Shown here: piece by piece, positions 40,169-50,466 of the stretch | Numbering within the stretch: position 1 is the first letter of the stretch | Layout: the number at the start of each line of letters is the position of its first letter | Assembly: GCA_949480205.1 (NCBI GenBank) | Contig: CASXXK010000001.1 | Span: 1-64,000, forward strand | Direction: 5' to 3' | DNA: 64,000 nt | Origin: an uncultured Candidatus Saccharibacteria bacterium | GTDB taxonomy: Bacteria > Patescibacteriota > Saccharimonadia > Saccharimonadales > Saccharimonadaceae | Made by a program: the position numbers and the translations under genes | The notes under the pieces: generated by a model | Seen by the model: only the letters and a program-made list of their open reading frames with translations | The model's database searches: none | What the model was told of the DNA's origin: nothing

Positions 40169-40622
40169 ATATAAGTATATCTATCCACCCAATGCTCGCC
40201 ATCAGGAACAGCTGGACATTATGTTGGGAATGGAAGCTGCAGACAAAGACCCGATGGCACTAGAGAATATTGATCAAGATAATCAAAAAATTTTGTTTAA
40301 GACGGAATATTGGCATGTTTCTGAAAATCGCTATCCGCGTCCCGGCAGCGAGATTTCATTCTTGATTGTAGCGATGGGGCCAGTGTACGAAATTGAAGAT
40401 ATTTCTCCGGAAATGTGGCTAGACTTGCAGCAGATTTGGCAGAAGTTAGTGAAAGAATACAACATTACTGGTGGTGGGATTTGCATGCGATTTGGTGATC
40501 CAGCCAAGTCGGGTGCGTCGCTAACGCGGCTACATGCACATATTATTATGCCCGAAGATGGCGAAAAAGTGCGTTTCCCAATCGGTGGACGTAAAGAGCT
40601 AAAAGAAGGGTTGCATTTGTAA
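40161..40622 (+). CDS. HIT-family protein
   Basis: ATG at 40161 overlaps the previous gene; SLTRLHAHIIMPEDG (HxHxx-like); start moved inward from the track ORF. Confidence 0.7.
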   Translation: MNKYKYIYPPNARHQEQLDIMLGMEAADKDPMALENIDQDNQKILFKTEYWHVSENRYPRPGSEISFLIVAMGPVYEIEDISPEMWLDLQQIWQKLVKEYNITGGGICMRFGDPAKSGASLTRLHAHIIMPEDGEKVRFPIGGRKELKEGLHL

Positions 40623-40623
40623 A

Positions 40624-40652
40624 AATAACCCCAAATGGGGTTATTTTTATTG
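40624..40652. terminator. terminator
   Basis: AAATAACCCC-aaat-GGGGTTATTTTTAT. Confidence 0.8.
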
Positions 40653-40665
40653 AACTATATACTAA

Positions 40666-41367
40666 CTATTCAGCGTTGGTATGAACGGCAGTAACGTCGT
40701 CACAATCATCTAAAGCATCAAGCAGACGCTCAAGTTTCTCACCGTCTTCGTCAGACACAGCGACGGATGTAGTTGGCACATACTTCAGTTCAGCGTTAGT
40801 GACGGTGAGCCCAGCATCCAACAAAGCCTGACGGACTTTCATCAAATCGCTTGGAGCCGTAAGAACAACTAGGCCTTCTTCCCCTTCGTCGACGTCCTCA
40901 GCGCCAGCGTCAAGTACGGTCATCATAGCGTCTTCACCAGTTTCTGAAACTTCAATCCAGCCTTTACGGACGAACTGGAACATTACTGAACCGGGATCAG
41001 CCATACGCCCGCCGTTTTTGTTGAGCGTATTGCGCACTTCGGGCATGGTGCGATTCTTATTATCAGTGGCAACCTCAATAATAATGCCGACGCCACCAGG
41101 ACCATAACCCTCATAGGTCTCCTCAATCAAAGCGGCGGCAGTTTTATCAGCCACGCGTGCAATCGCCCGTTCAATATTAACTTTGGGCATGTTAGCCTGG
41201 CGGGCTTTTTCTAGCATCATTGCTAGAGATGGGTTCATGCTAGGGTCGGTCCCAGCGCGTGCTGCAATGGCAATTTGGTTGGCGATCTTAGTAAACAATG
41301 CGCCACGCTTTGCGTCGACGACAGCCTTTTGGCGTTTGGTAGTGGCCCATTTGCTATGTCCGGACAT
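40666..41367 (-). CDS. yebC: YebC/PmpR family regulator
   Basis: MSGHSKWATTKRQKAVVDAKRGALFTKIANQIAIAAR; EGYGPGGVGIIIEVATDNKNRT; FQFVRKGWIEV. Confidence 0.95.
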   Translation of the reverse strand: MSGHSKWATTKRQKAVVDAKRGALFTKIANQIAIAARAGTDPSMNPSLAMMLEKARQANMPKVNIERAIARVADKTAAALIEETYEGYGPGGVGIIIEVATDNKNRTMPEVRNTLNKNGGRMADPGSVMFQFVRKGWIEVSETGEDAMMTVLDAGAEDVDEGEEGLVVLTAPSDLMKVRQALLDAGLTVTNAELKYVPTTSVAVSDEDGEKLERLLDALDDCDDVTAVHTNAE

Positions 41368-41447
41368 GTTTGTTCTCCCGATTAAAATTTACTATGCTTT
41401 GTATATATTATACTATTTTTCTTGATTTTTACTAGAGCCAAGAATAA

Positions 41448-41456
41448 TGTTACAAT
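41448..41456 (+). promoter_or_regulatory. extended -10 promoter of cassette RNA E
   Basis: TGTTACAAT, 8 nt before the GGAC/GTCC hairpin. Confidence 0.7.
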
Positions 41457-41464
41457 CAAATCGT

Positions 41465-41932
41465 GGACAAGTGGTCCATGGAGCCCAAAAGCAGCCAAGT
41501 TCACTCCTTCGCTAGCTGGCGGTCTTCAGAAAAAGATCGTGAAGTTCTCCTTATACCGTCAAAAGAAACGAACAAGGTTAGTTTTAGGCTATAATTATGG
41601 TTATTTCCTAGAAAATGAACTTCTTTACCGATGTTGACGTCATTCGGGTTGCTGAGATATGCTGGAGGCGTTCGATAGTTGATTACTTCGTGCGCAGCGG
41701 GAACTTCAATTTGGCTAATACTGCTGGCGTCCTTAGGAACGCTGGCCAGAACGGCAACTGGTGGTCGTCGCGTGGGGCTGATAATGTCTGGGGCTCAGCT
41801 GGGCTGGGCGGTTACAACCTCGAATTCAATGCTAATGATGTGAACCCGTCGAATGGTCCGACGAATCGTTACATCGGTTTCCCCCTCCGCTGCCTTATGT
41901 TTTTGCCGCGGTGGGTGCCGATCTTTTACAAC
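41465..41932 (+). ncRNA. cassette RNA E: structured leader plus VR-like segment
   Basis: GGAC-aagtg-GTCC hairpin; shared leader; VR-like from GTG 41690 (VRSGNFNL...NGNWWSSR...GYNLEFNANDVNPSNGPTNRYIGFPLRCLM); GCCGCGGTGGGTGCCGATCTTTT; abuts tRNA-Leu 3' end. Confidence 0.7.
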
Positions 41933-41939
41933 AAATCTA

Positions 41940-42027
41940 TGGTCCCCGGAACAGGACTTGAACCTGCACCTGATTACTCAGACTAGCACCTGAAGCTAGC
42001 GCGTCTGCCAATTCCGCCATCCGGGGA
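41940..42027 (-). tRNA. tRNA-Leu (CAG)
   Basis: TCCCCGG/CCGGGGA acceptor, CTAGC-TTCAGGT-GCTAG anticodon arm, long variable arm, CCA. Confidence 0.92.
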
Positions 42028-42145
42028 TGTATATATTATACTATAGTTATAGGGGCGGGTTAAGTATTGACATTTTGCATAAGGTATGCTATTATTATAG
42101 TAGAAGCACGATATCTAGATTGTTGCTTAGGTTTTTGATAGAGTC

Positions 42146-42694
42146 TTGATGGAAAATTCTTTCAAAAAGGAGGGGTGGAAGATGAGCGATAGAAACAAAG
42201 AACTAATCTCAGCAATAGCATTATCTATACCGGCTATAATGCTTGGAGCGTGTGCATTTTTTGGGGATACCACCTTCGGTGAAATGTCACGATTAGACAC
42301 GCAAATCTTTTGCGCGCTATGGTCCCTATGTTGCGCATGCTGTGCAATTATTACATTTATCGGTGATCGACGGCTCAATGATTGGATTAATCCACTATGG
42401 AATGCTTACAATCAAAAAGCAATGGAACGCTATAAGCAGCGCGAAACTATGCGAGCCGAGCGAGAAAAAGACCCAATTTTTGTGGCAAAACGAAAAAAAC
42501 GGAACCTGATTACGGCTTGGATAGTGCTCATCATAGGCCCCGTTATCGCCCTATTTATAAGCATTGCGTTATTTGTATATTTTAGGTCCGAAGGATACGG
42601 CGCAGTATTAGTGGTAGTTGCGTTCGGTGTTATACAGATATGGGCATTAATATTAAAAGAATACTTACAGATAAAAAATAGCAGTGACTCATAA
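42146..42694 (+). CDS. hypothetical membrane protein
   Basis: four hydrophobic segments; promoter TTGACA-17-TATTAT at 42067; start may be 42182 after AGGAGGGG. Confidence 0.55.
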   Translation: MMENSFKKEGWKMSDRNKELISAIALSIPAIMLGACAFFGDTTFGEMSRLDTQIFCALWSLCCACCAIITFIGDRRLNDWINPLWNAYNQKAMERYKQRETMRAEREKDPIFVAKRKKRNLITAWIVLIIGPVIALFISIALFVYFRSEGYGAVLVVVAFGVIQIWALILKEYLQIKNSSDS

Positions 42695-42804
42695 TGAGTT
42701 TTAGCCACTGCCTGTATGCTACGTCTCACCATCAAAACTTATCAAATCCCGATAGTACCTTATAGGGCTGCAGAAATTGCAGCCCTATAATTATCAATGG
42801 CTTC

Positions 42805-44706
42805 TTAGCGCAACTTGGCGGCAGCTGGAAGTTTGGCATCCTTGAGAATTGGCTCAAGGTCTTTTTCTTCCAAAGTTTCTTGCTTAAGCAAAGCTTCGGC
42901 AAGTTTGTCGAGCACTGGACCGTTGGCCTTGAGTACAGCTTCGGCACGTGCAGCAGCCTCATCAGACAAAGCTTTAACTTCCAAATCGATTAGTTCGGCG
43001 GTCTTTTCGGAATATGGCTTACCTGTAGAGATGGTATAGTAGCCGGTCTCACCTTCCGGGAAAACGAGGTTGCGGGTTTGCTTACCCATTCCCTCCTCTA
43101 CGACCATTTCTTTGCTCAGCTGAGCGACATGTTGCAGGTCAGACGAAGCGCCAGTGGTAATGGCTTCTGGGCCGAAGACGAGTTTTTCGGCAATGCGCCC
43201 GCCCATAGCACGAGCTAAAATATCCTTAAGCTCATAAATACTCTTGTAGCTACGGTCTTCAGGTGGCAAGAACCAAGTGACACCCCCGGTACGACCGCGT
43301 GGGATAATTGTGACCTTATGCACTGGATCGGAATCCGGCAAGACGTGACCAACAATGGCGTGACCAGCCTCGTGATAGGCGGTAAGTTTGCGCTCTTGGT
43401 CATTCATGACTTTACTCTTGCGCTCTGGGCCAATTGCAACCCGCTCAAAGGCTTCGGTAATGTCGTCGTTGGTGATTTCTTTGTGGCCTTCACGTGCAGC
43501 GGTGATGGCAGCCTCATTAGCGATATTAGCAAGGTCAGCACCCGAGCTACCGGCGGTCTTGGCAGCCAAAGCGTCCAGGTTGACGTTCTTGTTGACAGGT
43601 TTATTCTTAAAGTGGACGTTCAAAATCTCAAGGCGGTCTTTGCGTTCTGGTAAAGTGACGTTGACATGACGATCAAAACGACCCGGGCGAAGCAAAGCCT
43701 TATCCAACATATCTACACGGTTAGTGGCGGCAATGACAATCACACCAGAGTCGTTGTCAAAACCGTCCATCTCGACCAAGATTTGGTTGAGAGTTTGCTC
43801 ATCCTCGCGGCCAGCACCACCACGAGCATCGCGTTTGTGAGCCACGGCGTCAATTTCGTCGATAAAGATGATGGATGGAGCATTTTTCTTAGCTTTAGCA
43901 AAGAGATCGCGCACGCGCGAGGCACCCACACCAACGAACATCTCGGCAAATTCAGAACCAGAAATACTGAAGAATGGCACTGAGGCTTCACCAGCCACGG
44001 CGCGAGCCATGAGGGTCTTGCCAGTACCAGGATCGCCGGCAAGCAAGACGCCGCGCGGGATTTTGGCGCCAAGTTTTTCGTATTTCTTGGGTTCTTTGAG
44101 AAAATCTACGACTTCTTCCAAATCTTGCTTGGCAGATTCATTACCAGCCACATCTTTAAAAGTGACACGTTTTTTGTCTGGACCGTAAAGTTTAGCTTTC
44201 GCCTTGCCAAAACCCATAGATTGGTTATTCATGGACTGAGCTTGACGCATCATGGAACTAAAGAACAAAACAATAATAATAACTGGCACTACAATGATAG
44301 CAATATTGAGGGCATAGTCCCAAAAGTTGGAAACTTCGGTATATTCAATTACGGGATATTTTGCCTGGCAAGTAGAGAGATCTTCTCCATTTAAGCCGAG
44401 ACATTGATCAATAAGACCTTGCTCATAGAGCGTACCCGAAGGATCTTTACGGGAGACTTGAGTATAACGATCTTTGCCCTTGAGGGTGATTTTGAGATCG
44501 CTGCCTTCGACGGTAATCTTGGCGATGTTGCCGTTTTCGTCGTTGGCGCGCGCAATCACATCGGAAAGTGGAACCTCTTCAACTGTGGATGCAGGGGCAG
44601 AGAGCGAGGCAATGGCACCACAACACAAAATTAACAAAATAGTGAACACGAGCCAACGAAAAATATTGCTATTTTTGGTTGGCTTTTTCTTAACAGCTTG
44701 TGGCAC
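42805..44706 (-). CDS. ftsH: ATP-dependent zinc metalloprotease FtsH
   Basis: [76 protein letters not shown]. Confidence 0.98.
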   Translation of the reverse strand: MPQAVKKKPTKNSNIFRWLVFTILLILCCGAIASLSAPASTVEEVPLSDVIARANDENGNIAKITVEGSDLKITLKGKDRYTQVSRKDPSGTLYEQGLIDQCLGLNGEDLSTCQAKYPVIEYTEVSNFWDYALNIAIIVVPVIIIVLFFSSMMRQAQSMNNQSMGFGKAKAKLYGPDKKRVTFKDVAGNESAKQDLEEVVDFLKEPKKYEKLGAKIPRGVLLAGDPGTGKTLMARAVAGEASVPFFSISGSEFAEMFVGVGASRVRDLFAKAKKNAPSIIFIDEIDAVAHKRDARGGAGREDEQTLNQILVEMDGFDNDSGVIVIAATNRVDMLDKALLRPGRFDRHVNVTLPERKDRLEILNVHFKNKPVNKNVNLDALAAKTAGSSGADLANIANEAAITAAREGHKEITNDDITEAFERVAIGPERKSKVMNDQERKLTAYHEAGHAIVGHVLPDSDPVHKVTIIPRGRTGGVTWFLPPEDRSYKSIYELKDILARAMGGRIAEKLVFGPEAITTGASSDLQHVAQLSKEMVVEEGMGKQTRNLVFPEGETGYYTISTGKPYSEKTAELIDLEVKALSDEAAARAEAVLKANGPVLDKLAEALLKQETLEEKDLEPILKDAKLPAAAKLR

Positions 44707-44819
44707 GATACCTCCTATTGGTCGATGAATAAAAACTCTAAGTTATACCTATAATAGTATCACGCCGAAGGAGTGCGGTCAAATGGGGGTGGTATAATAT
44801 TGTATTGAGGAAGCGCCGA

Positions 44820-44948
44820 TGAATGGCTGGTTCCCTTTGGACGAAGCTTTGGAAATGGAGACGACGCCATGGTGCCATGCAATTTTACATGGTTATAAAA
44901 AATATTCGGAAAGTGGTGAGTTTCAGATGATTGAGGATAAGAGATAGT
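44820..44948 (+). CDS. small ORF MNGWFPLDEALEMETTPWCHAILHGYKKYSESGEFQMIEDKR
   Basis: 42 codons, ATG start, plausible protein-like composition; no family. Confidence 0.3.
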
Positions 44949-45059
44949 GTTACTGCATAGGGAAAGGTTAGGCTAAAGGTTAGGCTTTATAAAGCAAGGG
45001 TTAACAAAATTTCTAGCGGGGGAGTAACTATGTTATAATATACTGGAAGAAGAACTACT

Positions 45060-45518
45060 ATGAGTACGACAATTGGCGAAGTCTCCATACCGGTAGATGA
45101 TAGCGGCTTTATCTTATTGCAATGTCCATTTTGCAGTGAATTTTTTAAATTACACCCTAAGGACTATGAAGCTGATGATGTGATCAAGATTCATTGCCCG
45201 AGCTGCGGCTTTAAGGCTCATGACTACCTTACAGAAGAGGTACTTGAGTTAGCTCGTAAAAAAGCAATAAACTATACAAACAACCTTATCCATAAAGAAA
45301 TAAAGAAACTGGAGAGGCAACTCAAAAGTGCAAATTTTTCGTTTAAGGTAAGCAAGCAAGTACAGCACGTAGATGAATATCCAATTAGGTATGGTATAGA
45401 CAATTTAGAAGTCATTAAATATCCGTGCTGTGATAGAGAAGCCAAGATTAAGTCAATATATAAAATGTGTGGCAGTTATTGCCCGTTTTGTGGAGTTAGA
45501 TATGAAAAAAATCGATAA
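45060..45518 (+). CDS. zinc-ribbon protein
   Basis: CPFCSEFF...CPSCGFKA and CCDREA...YCPFCGVRYEK Cys pairs. Confidence 0.65.
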   Translation: MSTTIGEVSIPVDDSGFILLQCPFCSEFFKLHPKDYEADDVIKIHCPSCGFKAHDYLTEEVLELARKKAINYTNNLIHKEIKKLERQLKSANFSFKVSKQVQHVDEYPIRYGIDNLEVIKYPCCDREAKIKSIYKMCGSYCPFCGVRYEKNR

Positions 45519-46269
45519 AAAGCAACTAAAAATCGTTTCTATGGAATTTAGAAACATTGCTAATCGTGTGATGAATTGCAATCGCGATACGGGCATGCCG
45601 TTACTTAAGAAGCTACTTGCGTATATTGATAACAATGAAATAATATCTGAATATGTTAGAGGGTATCTTAGTCCCGATGATTTTCAAGAAGTTAAAAGCG
45701 GAACAATTTTTAATTCAATGGGTGATACAGAACAGGAAGAAGTATCTCACACGTATCAATACCTAAAATATGCCACTGATAACTTTGAATATTTTGATTG
45801 CGATATAGCATCGGGGTACGCTAGAAATATCGATGACTCCATAAAAGAGTTTTGCTATAGAATTATCTTGCCTTTTGTAAATTATATCGAAACTTATCTT
45901 GTGCAGATTGGCATTAAAATGGGTTATGATGAAGATGTGAAATATGCCATTACGGTTAGCGGTGGAACAGCACAAGTTAACATTGCGGATAATGGCTCTG
46001 ACATTGATGCGACTCAGAATAATAGTATGGGCATCACTCAACTAAACGCTTTAATTACTGGCATTTTTAATAATATACCAGATAGTTTAGATGATAAAAC
46101 AAAAGAACAAATTAGGGATAGTCTCGATGTCATTAAAGAAGAAGCGCAGAGTAGCAAACCGCAAGGGAAAATTATCAAGACCGCTATAGCGTTCCTTCGC
46201 GGAATAAACTCCACGACACAATTTGCAGCTGCAGTTGCAGCCCTAGCTCAATTTATTAGTTCAATATGA
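45502..46269 (+). CDS. hypothetical protein, translationally coupled to the zinc-ribbon gene
   Basis: ATG at 45502 overlaps the upstream stop by 17 nt; no family recognised. Confidence 0.6.
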   Translation: MKKIDKKQLKIVSMEFRNIANRVMNCNRDTGMPLLKKLLAYIDNNEIISEYVRGYLSPDDFQEVKSGTIFNSMGDTEQEEVSHTYQYLKYATDNFEYFDCDIASGYARNIDDSIKEFCYRIILPFVNYIETYLVQIGIKMGYDEDVKYAITVSGGTAQVNIADNGSDIDATQNNSMGITQLNALITGIFNNIPDSLDDKTKEQIRDSLDVIKEEAQSSKPQGKIIKTAIAFLRGINSTTQFAAAVAALAQFISSI

Positions 46270-46294
46270 AATTCTAAATAAGAAGCTACAACTC

Positions 46295-46480
46295 ATGTCG
46301 CGTAAAATAGATTTAACTGGGCAAAAGGTTGGAAGCTTAAGCGCCAAAGAATATGTTGGCGATAGGTAAGGGGCGGATACGAGCTGCTGGTGAATATCAC
46401 TGGAAATACATCTAATGACTCTTTAGTGGTGAATTATTATAGAATTTCAAACGCACCGATGTCCTAATCCGTAACCCTCA
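46295..46480 (+). pseudogene. possible remnant of a phage-type AP2/HNH endonuclease N-terminus
   Basis: MSRKIDLTGQKVGSLSAKEYVGDR then stop; resembles the common idltGqkfgrLtv.eyvg N-terminus; flanked by about 500 bp without a supported ORF. Confidence 0.4.
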
Positions 46481-46853
46481 AATTTTCCAGTCTTCATTTA
46501 CAGCCATTTAAGATACTATCTCACCACTCGCCCAAAGGTTATATTTTACTTTATCTAAATAGTTCAACCTATCTTCGAGGCTTGGGAATTTTAAGTTATC
46601 AGCCATCACAAAATGATACTCTCATCTACACCTAAATACTTCATAACCGTAATGGAACTTGGCGATTGTTTCATATTAAGACCAATTATTGACTTAAATG
46701 CCAAAAAGTAAATGGAAAAACTTAGCCCCTAAGTCTAACATCTAGAAGCCAATGGCTTGCTTAAAACTTTTCCGCCATCTACCGCTCAGTCGAGGAGACA
46801 TTGGAAATCGTGATATAATTAAGTTAGCAATAATTGTAATCCAATGAGGAAGT

Positions 46854-47372
46854 ATGCTTTACCTAAGACTCGCCAATCTGGAAGATGCTGATGCTGAATA
46901 CGAGGCATTACAAAAAGTTCCAAGGAGCGAAAATGGTCTGGAAAATGACTACTTTGGCATTACTAAACAAGAGTTCTTAAAAACTGGACTACCGAAAATC
47001 ATTAACGATTGTTCAATTACTCCGACCGAAACTTATGTACCACAAAGTTATTATTTTTTGTGGAAGGATAATAAAATTGTCGGTTGGTTTAAGTTCCGCC
47101 ACCAACTCTGCGAGAGTCTCAAGAAAAATGGTGGACATATTGGCTATGTAATTATTCCTGAATATCGTGGCAATGGCTATGCTGCGCGAGGGCTAAAGTT
47201 ATTGCTCGATAAAGTCCGTAATGTTATTCCAGAGGATGAGTTTTGGCTATTCGCTCACAAAAATAACCTTGCCTCACAAAAAGTCATGTTAGCAAATGGC
47301 GCATACAAAGTTGACGAAGAAACAATTGATGGCATAACTTATGTCCAGATGAGAATTAAAAAGCACAATTAA
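46854..47372 (+). CDS. GNAT family N-acetyltransferase
   Basis: GGHIGYVIIPEYRGNGYAARGLKLLLDKVR...NNLASQKVMLANGAYKV. Confidence 0.85.
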   Translation: MLYLRLANLEDADAEYEALQKVPRSENGLENDYFGITKQEFLKTGLPKIINDCSITPTETYVPQSYYFLWKDNKIVGWFKFRHQLCESLKKNGGHIGYVIIPEYRGNGYAARGLKLLLDKVRNVIPEDEFWLFAHKNNLASQKVMLANGAYKVDEETIDGITYVQMRIKKHN

Positions 47373-47410
47373 CTGATAAATTACAATTTTTGTACTTCAT
47401 AATCGTAACG

Positions 47411-47830
47411 CTATTCTCGCTCGCCGGGTTCATGCTCGCCTCTCATTTTTTCCACTTTTCTTTTATGCTCTTCACGGGCTTTCTTGGCTAACTCCCAAAA
47501 CTTCTTCCTCACAACCTCCCGCTCCTTGCCCTCTAGTATCCTGCTTCCATCTTCGGTAACCTCATAATATAAATAATCATCACTACTATAATCTATTCGG
47601 CTGGACTGTTCGGCATATAAAACTAACTCGTCGCCTTGTGTCTTTACAAAATAATCAAACCCACCAAACATTCCCGGAATAGTAATATGCCCAGAGCAAT
47701 TTTCCGTAATTTTCGGAAACTCAAAATCAGGGTTTTCTTCTAGATATTTATCAAAACCACAAAACTTGCACTTATCAATAATTAGTTCGCGGAAGTTTTG
47801 CTCCAGTTTTTCTTGATAACGTTTTAACAT
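47411..47830 (-). CDS. hypothetical protein
   Basis: 139 aa ORF, tandem with the 48512 gene. Confidence 0.5.
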   Translation of the reverse strand: MLKRYQEKLEQNFRELIIDKCKFCGFDKYLEENPDFEFPKITENCSGHITIPGMFGGFDYFVKTQGDELVLYAEQSSRIDYSSDDYLYYEVTEDGSRILEGKEREVVRKKFWELAKKAREEHKRKVEKMRGEHEPGERE

Positions 47831-47831
47831 T

Positions 47832-48512
47832 TTAACTTTTGAGAGCCTTAATCACTTTTGTAAAATTTTCTGCTCCGAGATTCGCCTCTGATAAAATCGC
47901 ATTGCGCGAACTATGTGCAAGAATACAGTTGCCAGTTTGCCGATACGAGGCGAGTTCTGGTACAGCCTCAAACCATAACTTTTCGCTCCGCATAATAAGG
48001 ATAATGGCATTATTCCGAATCGCTTGACGCACGAGCTCAAAACCATAGCGTTGCGATTCTAATGGATCGCTCAAATTGAAGTTAGCCGATTTAGAATGAT
48101 AAGGAAAGTATTCAATGATTGCGAAATTACGATCCAAATCATCACGCGTAACACCGTGGCTAGCTAAAGGATTCACAATCTTTTGGCGCAACCACTTGCC
48201 ACCGTTAGTCCAATCAAATTGATTGTCGAGATGAACTAAGCGAGATTTAGCAGGGTCTAGATTATCGCGCAGTGCTTGTTGGAATTCTTGACAATCTAGT
48301 TCTACATTTTCTTCAGTCTCTCCACATCCAGGATTTAGCAACAAGCAAATGACTTTGGCCGAAAGGACCTTACCGATGTAAGGTTGTGGTAAAAGTTCTA
48401 CTCGCAAGCTATAAAAATCGGCTAACTTAATATCCCAGTCACATTTAGCGAGATAAGGCGGGTTTTTCTGTTTGGCTACTTCAAGCCAAGGATTAGGTAT
48501 ATCTACTGGCAT
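47832..48512 (-). CDS. hypothetical protein, possibly UDG-fold
   Basis: VICLLLNPGCGETEEN and late AHSSRNAILSEANLG; fold assignment tentative. Confidence 0.5.
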   Translation of the reverse strand: MPVDIPNPWLEVAKQKNPPYLAKCDWDIKLADFYSLRVELLPQPYIGKVLSAKVICLLLNPGCGETEENVELDCQEFQQALRDNLDPAKSRLVHLDNQFDWTNGGKWLRQKIVNPLASHGVTRDDLDRNFAIIEYFPYHSKSANFNLSDPLESQRYGFELVRQAIRNNAIILIMRSEKLWFEAVPELASYRQTGNCILAHSSRNAILSEANLGAENFTKVIKALKS

Positions 48513-48897
48513 GTAGGCTCCATTTCTTAATATAATTCTATTATAAACCTAAAATCACCTGCAGAAATATCTGTAGGTGATTTATTATAACATATTTTTG
48601 CACTTTTGTACATGGTCGACCCAACTTCGCGAAGCTATAACCGAATTTCAAGGTGTTAGCTCGGGAGATGATGACCTGTACTTATGATAACACATAGGTT
48701 GCGAGTTGGGAATTAGGAATAAAAGAATAAGCGAGAATTGCCGTTTTAGCGTTTTGGCGTTTTTCGGATGGGTCGGGCTATGCAAGTTTGGGGTTAACAA
48801 GGTTTCTTGAGGGTAGCCGATATAAACCATTAGCATTAAAGAATAAAACCATTGACAAGTCAAACTTCAGGGGGTATTATAGACCAAAAGGAGGAAC

Positions 48898-49284
48898 ATG
48901 GCAAAAGTTAGGTGCTTTATAAGCTTTGATTATGACAACGACTTAGACTTAAAGAATCTATTAGTAGGGCAATCGAAGAATGATGATTCCCCATTTGAGA
49001 TTTCTGATTGGTCAATTAAAGAAGCGAGTCCGACATGGCAGAAAGAGGCTAGAGACCGGATTAAGAAGTCAGACCAAGTTATTGTTATCTGTGGCCAGCA
49101 TACGGATACTGCTACGGGTGTTGCTAAAGAGCTATCTATCGCTCAGGAAGAAGGCAAAAGTTATTTTTTACTTGCTGGACGTGCAGATGGTAAGAACAAG
49201 AAACCGACCTCAGCAAAAAGTAGCGACAAACTGTACAAATGGACTTGGGATAATCTTAAGAAATTAATCAATGGTGGTAGATAA
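48898..49284 (+). CDS. TIR-like (MTH538/DUF1863, ThsB-like) domain protein
   Basis: KVRCFISFDYDNDLDLKNLL...FEISDWSIKEASPTWQKEARDRIKKSDQVIVICGQHTDTATGVAKELSIAQEEGKSYFLLAGR; upstream TTGACA-17-TATTAT. Confidence 0.75.
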   Translation: MAKVRCFISFDYDNDLDLKNLLVGQSKNDDSPFEISDWSIKEASPTWQKEARDRIKKSDQVIVICGQHTDTATGVAKELSIAQEEGKSYFLLAGRADGKNKKPTSAKSSDKLYKWTWDNLKKLINGGR

Positions 49285-49741
49285 ACTAGACGTTAAAGTT
49301 AAACAGTACGAACTGTACTTGAATGGAATAGAGCAAATCTCTAATCGTCGAGGTAAGGCACTAGGCTCACTGGTCGCATTAAATTCAGCATATTTTACTT
49401 GTGGTGGAATTATTTTACAGTTTACAGAAGGGACTAATCGTGTTGTTTTACTTTGTGGGCTTAGCTTGTTAGGAGTATTGACATCCGCCATATTTTTCTT
49501 CCTCCTAAAATCATATGGGCAACTGAACAGTGCAAAATTTCAAGTTTTACACAAAATAGAAAAACAACTTCCCCTGCAGCCATATACGGAGGAATGGAGT
49601 ATTGTTGGCAATGGTAACGACCGTAGTAGATATCGGCCATTCTCTCACATTGAAAAATGGATACCAGTAATTTTTGGATTAGTTTACTTTGTGGTGCTTG
49701 TAGCGATAGTTTTTAGCCATGTGAGAATTATCATAAATTAA
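49271..49741 (+). CDS. RipA-like membrane protein coupled to the TIR-like gene
   Basis: QYELYLNGIEQISNRRGKALGSLVALNSAYFTCGGIIL resembles RipA-family N-termini; three TM-like segments; overlaps TIR gene by 14 nt. Confidence 0.55.
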   Translation: MVVDKLDVKVKQYELYLNGIEQISNRRGKALGSLVALNSAYFTCGGIILQFTEGTNRVVLLCGLSLLGVLTSAIFFFLLKSYGQLNSAKFQVLHKIEKQLPLQPYTEEWSIVGNGNDRSRYRPFSHIEKWIPVIFGLVYFVVLVAIVFSHVRIIIN

Positions 49742-49744
49742 AAC

Positions 49745-50044
49745 TTAGTCCGTAACCCTCAAATAGTAAGTTAGATCTTCACCTTTCCAATTCTCAAGCA
49801 CCCAATTATGCCATTCTTCCCAAAGCCCAGCATAAAGTTGGCTAAGTTTCGTATTGCGTTCTTCATACCAATACCAGCATTTATGGTTAAGCACCATAGA
49901 CAGTTCGGTTCCGTAAATGCGATCGTACTTCCATTCGGCTTTAGCTCGTTTATAGGTATCTCTAATTGCTTCTTCTCCAAAATGTTCAGCAATGCTAAAG
50001 TCTTCCCAAAATGTAGTTTGACACTCGTAGTCTAGCAGCCGCAT
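49745..50044 (-). CDS. hypothetical protein
   Basis: 99 aa; overlaps upstream ORF 50032..50262. Confidence 0.45.
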   Translation of the reverse strand: MRLLDYECQTTFWEDFSIAEHFGEEAIRDTYKRAKAEWKYDRIYGTELSMVLNHKCWYWYEERNTKLSQLYAGLWEEWHNWVLENWKGEDLTYYLRVTD

Positions 50045-50262
50045 TTCTTATACCTCCGCATAAAATTATCAACTGTATCATATTCAGCTTCAATATAGCG
50101 TCTATAAGTTCCATAGCTAAGTATAATGTCTCGGTGTTCTCGGCTAGTAATGCTACAAGCCTTTATCGCTTTGTCGGCTTCCATAATCATATTGTACCTA
50201 CCGCTTCTACGGACTTTTTCGTATTTGTAGAAATTTGGCTTCCAATCTTCATTGACAATCAT
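50032..50262 (-). CDS. hypothetical protein
   Basis: 76 aa; coupled to 49745..50044. Confidence 0.45.
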   Translation of the reverse strand: MIVNEDWKPNFYKYEKVRRSGRYNMIMEADKAIKACSITSREHRDIILSYGTYRRYIEAEYDTVDNFMRRYKKCGC

Positions 50263-50466
50263 ATCTAAATATATTATAGTATGTATTCAAAGCAAAGGCA
50301 AACATTATCGGTTTTCTTATAACTAGCTAGGACTCGGAACTAAGCCGAACAAAAAAAATACACGCTCTAAGCAACTTAGAACGTGTTCCTACGTCCGAAA
50401 CTTCAAAACTCAAGTATTTACCCAGCTTTTGCGTATGATCGCCGTTTTGCCGTTTTCTCGTTGTGC

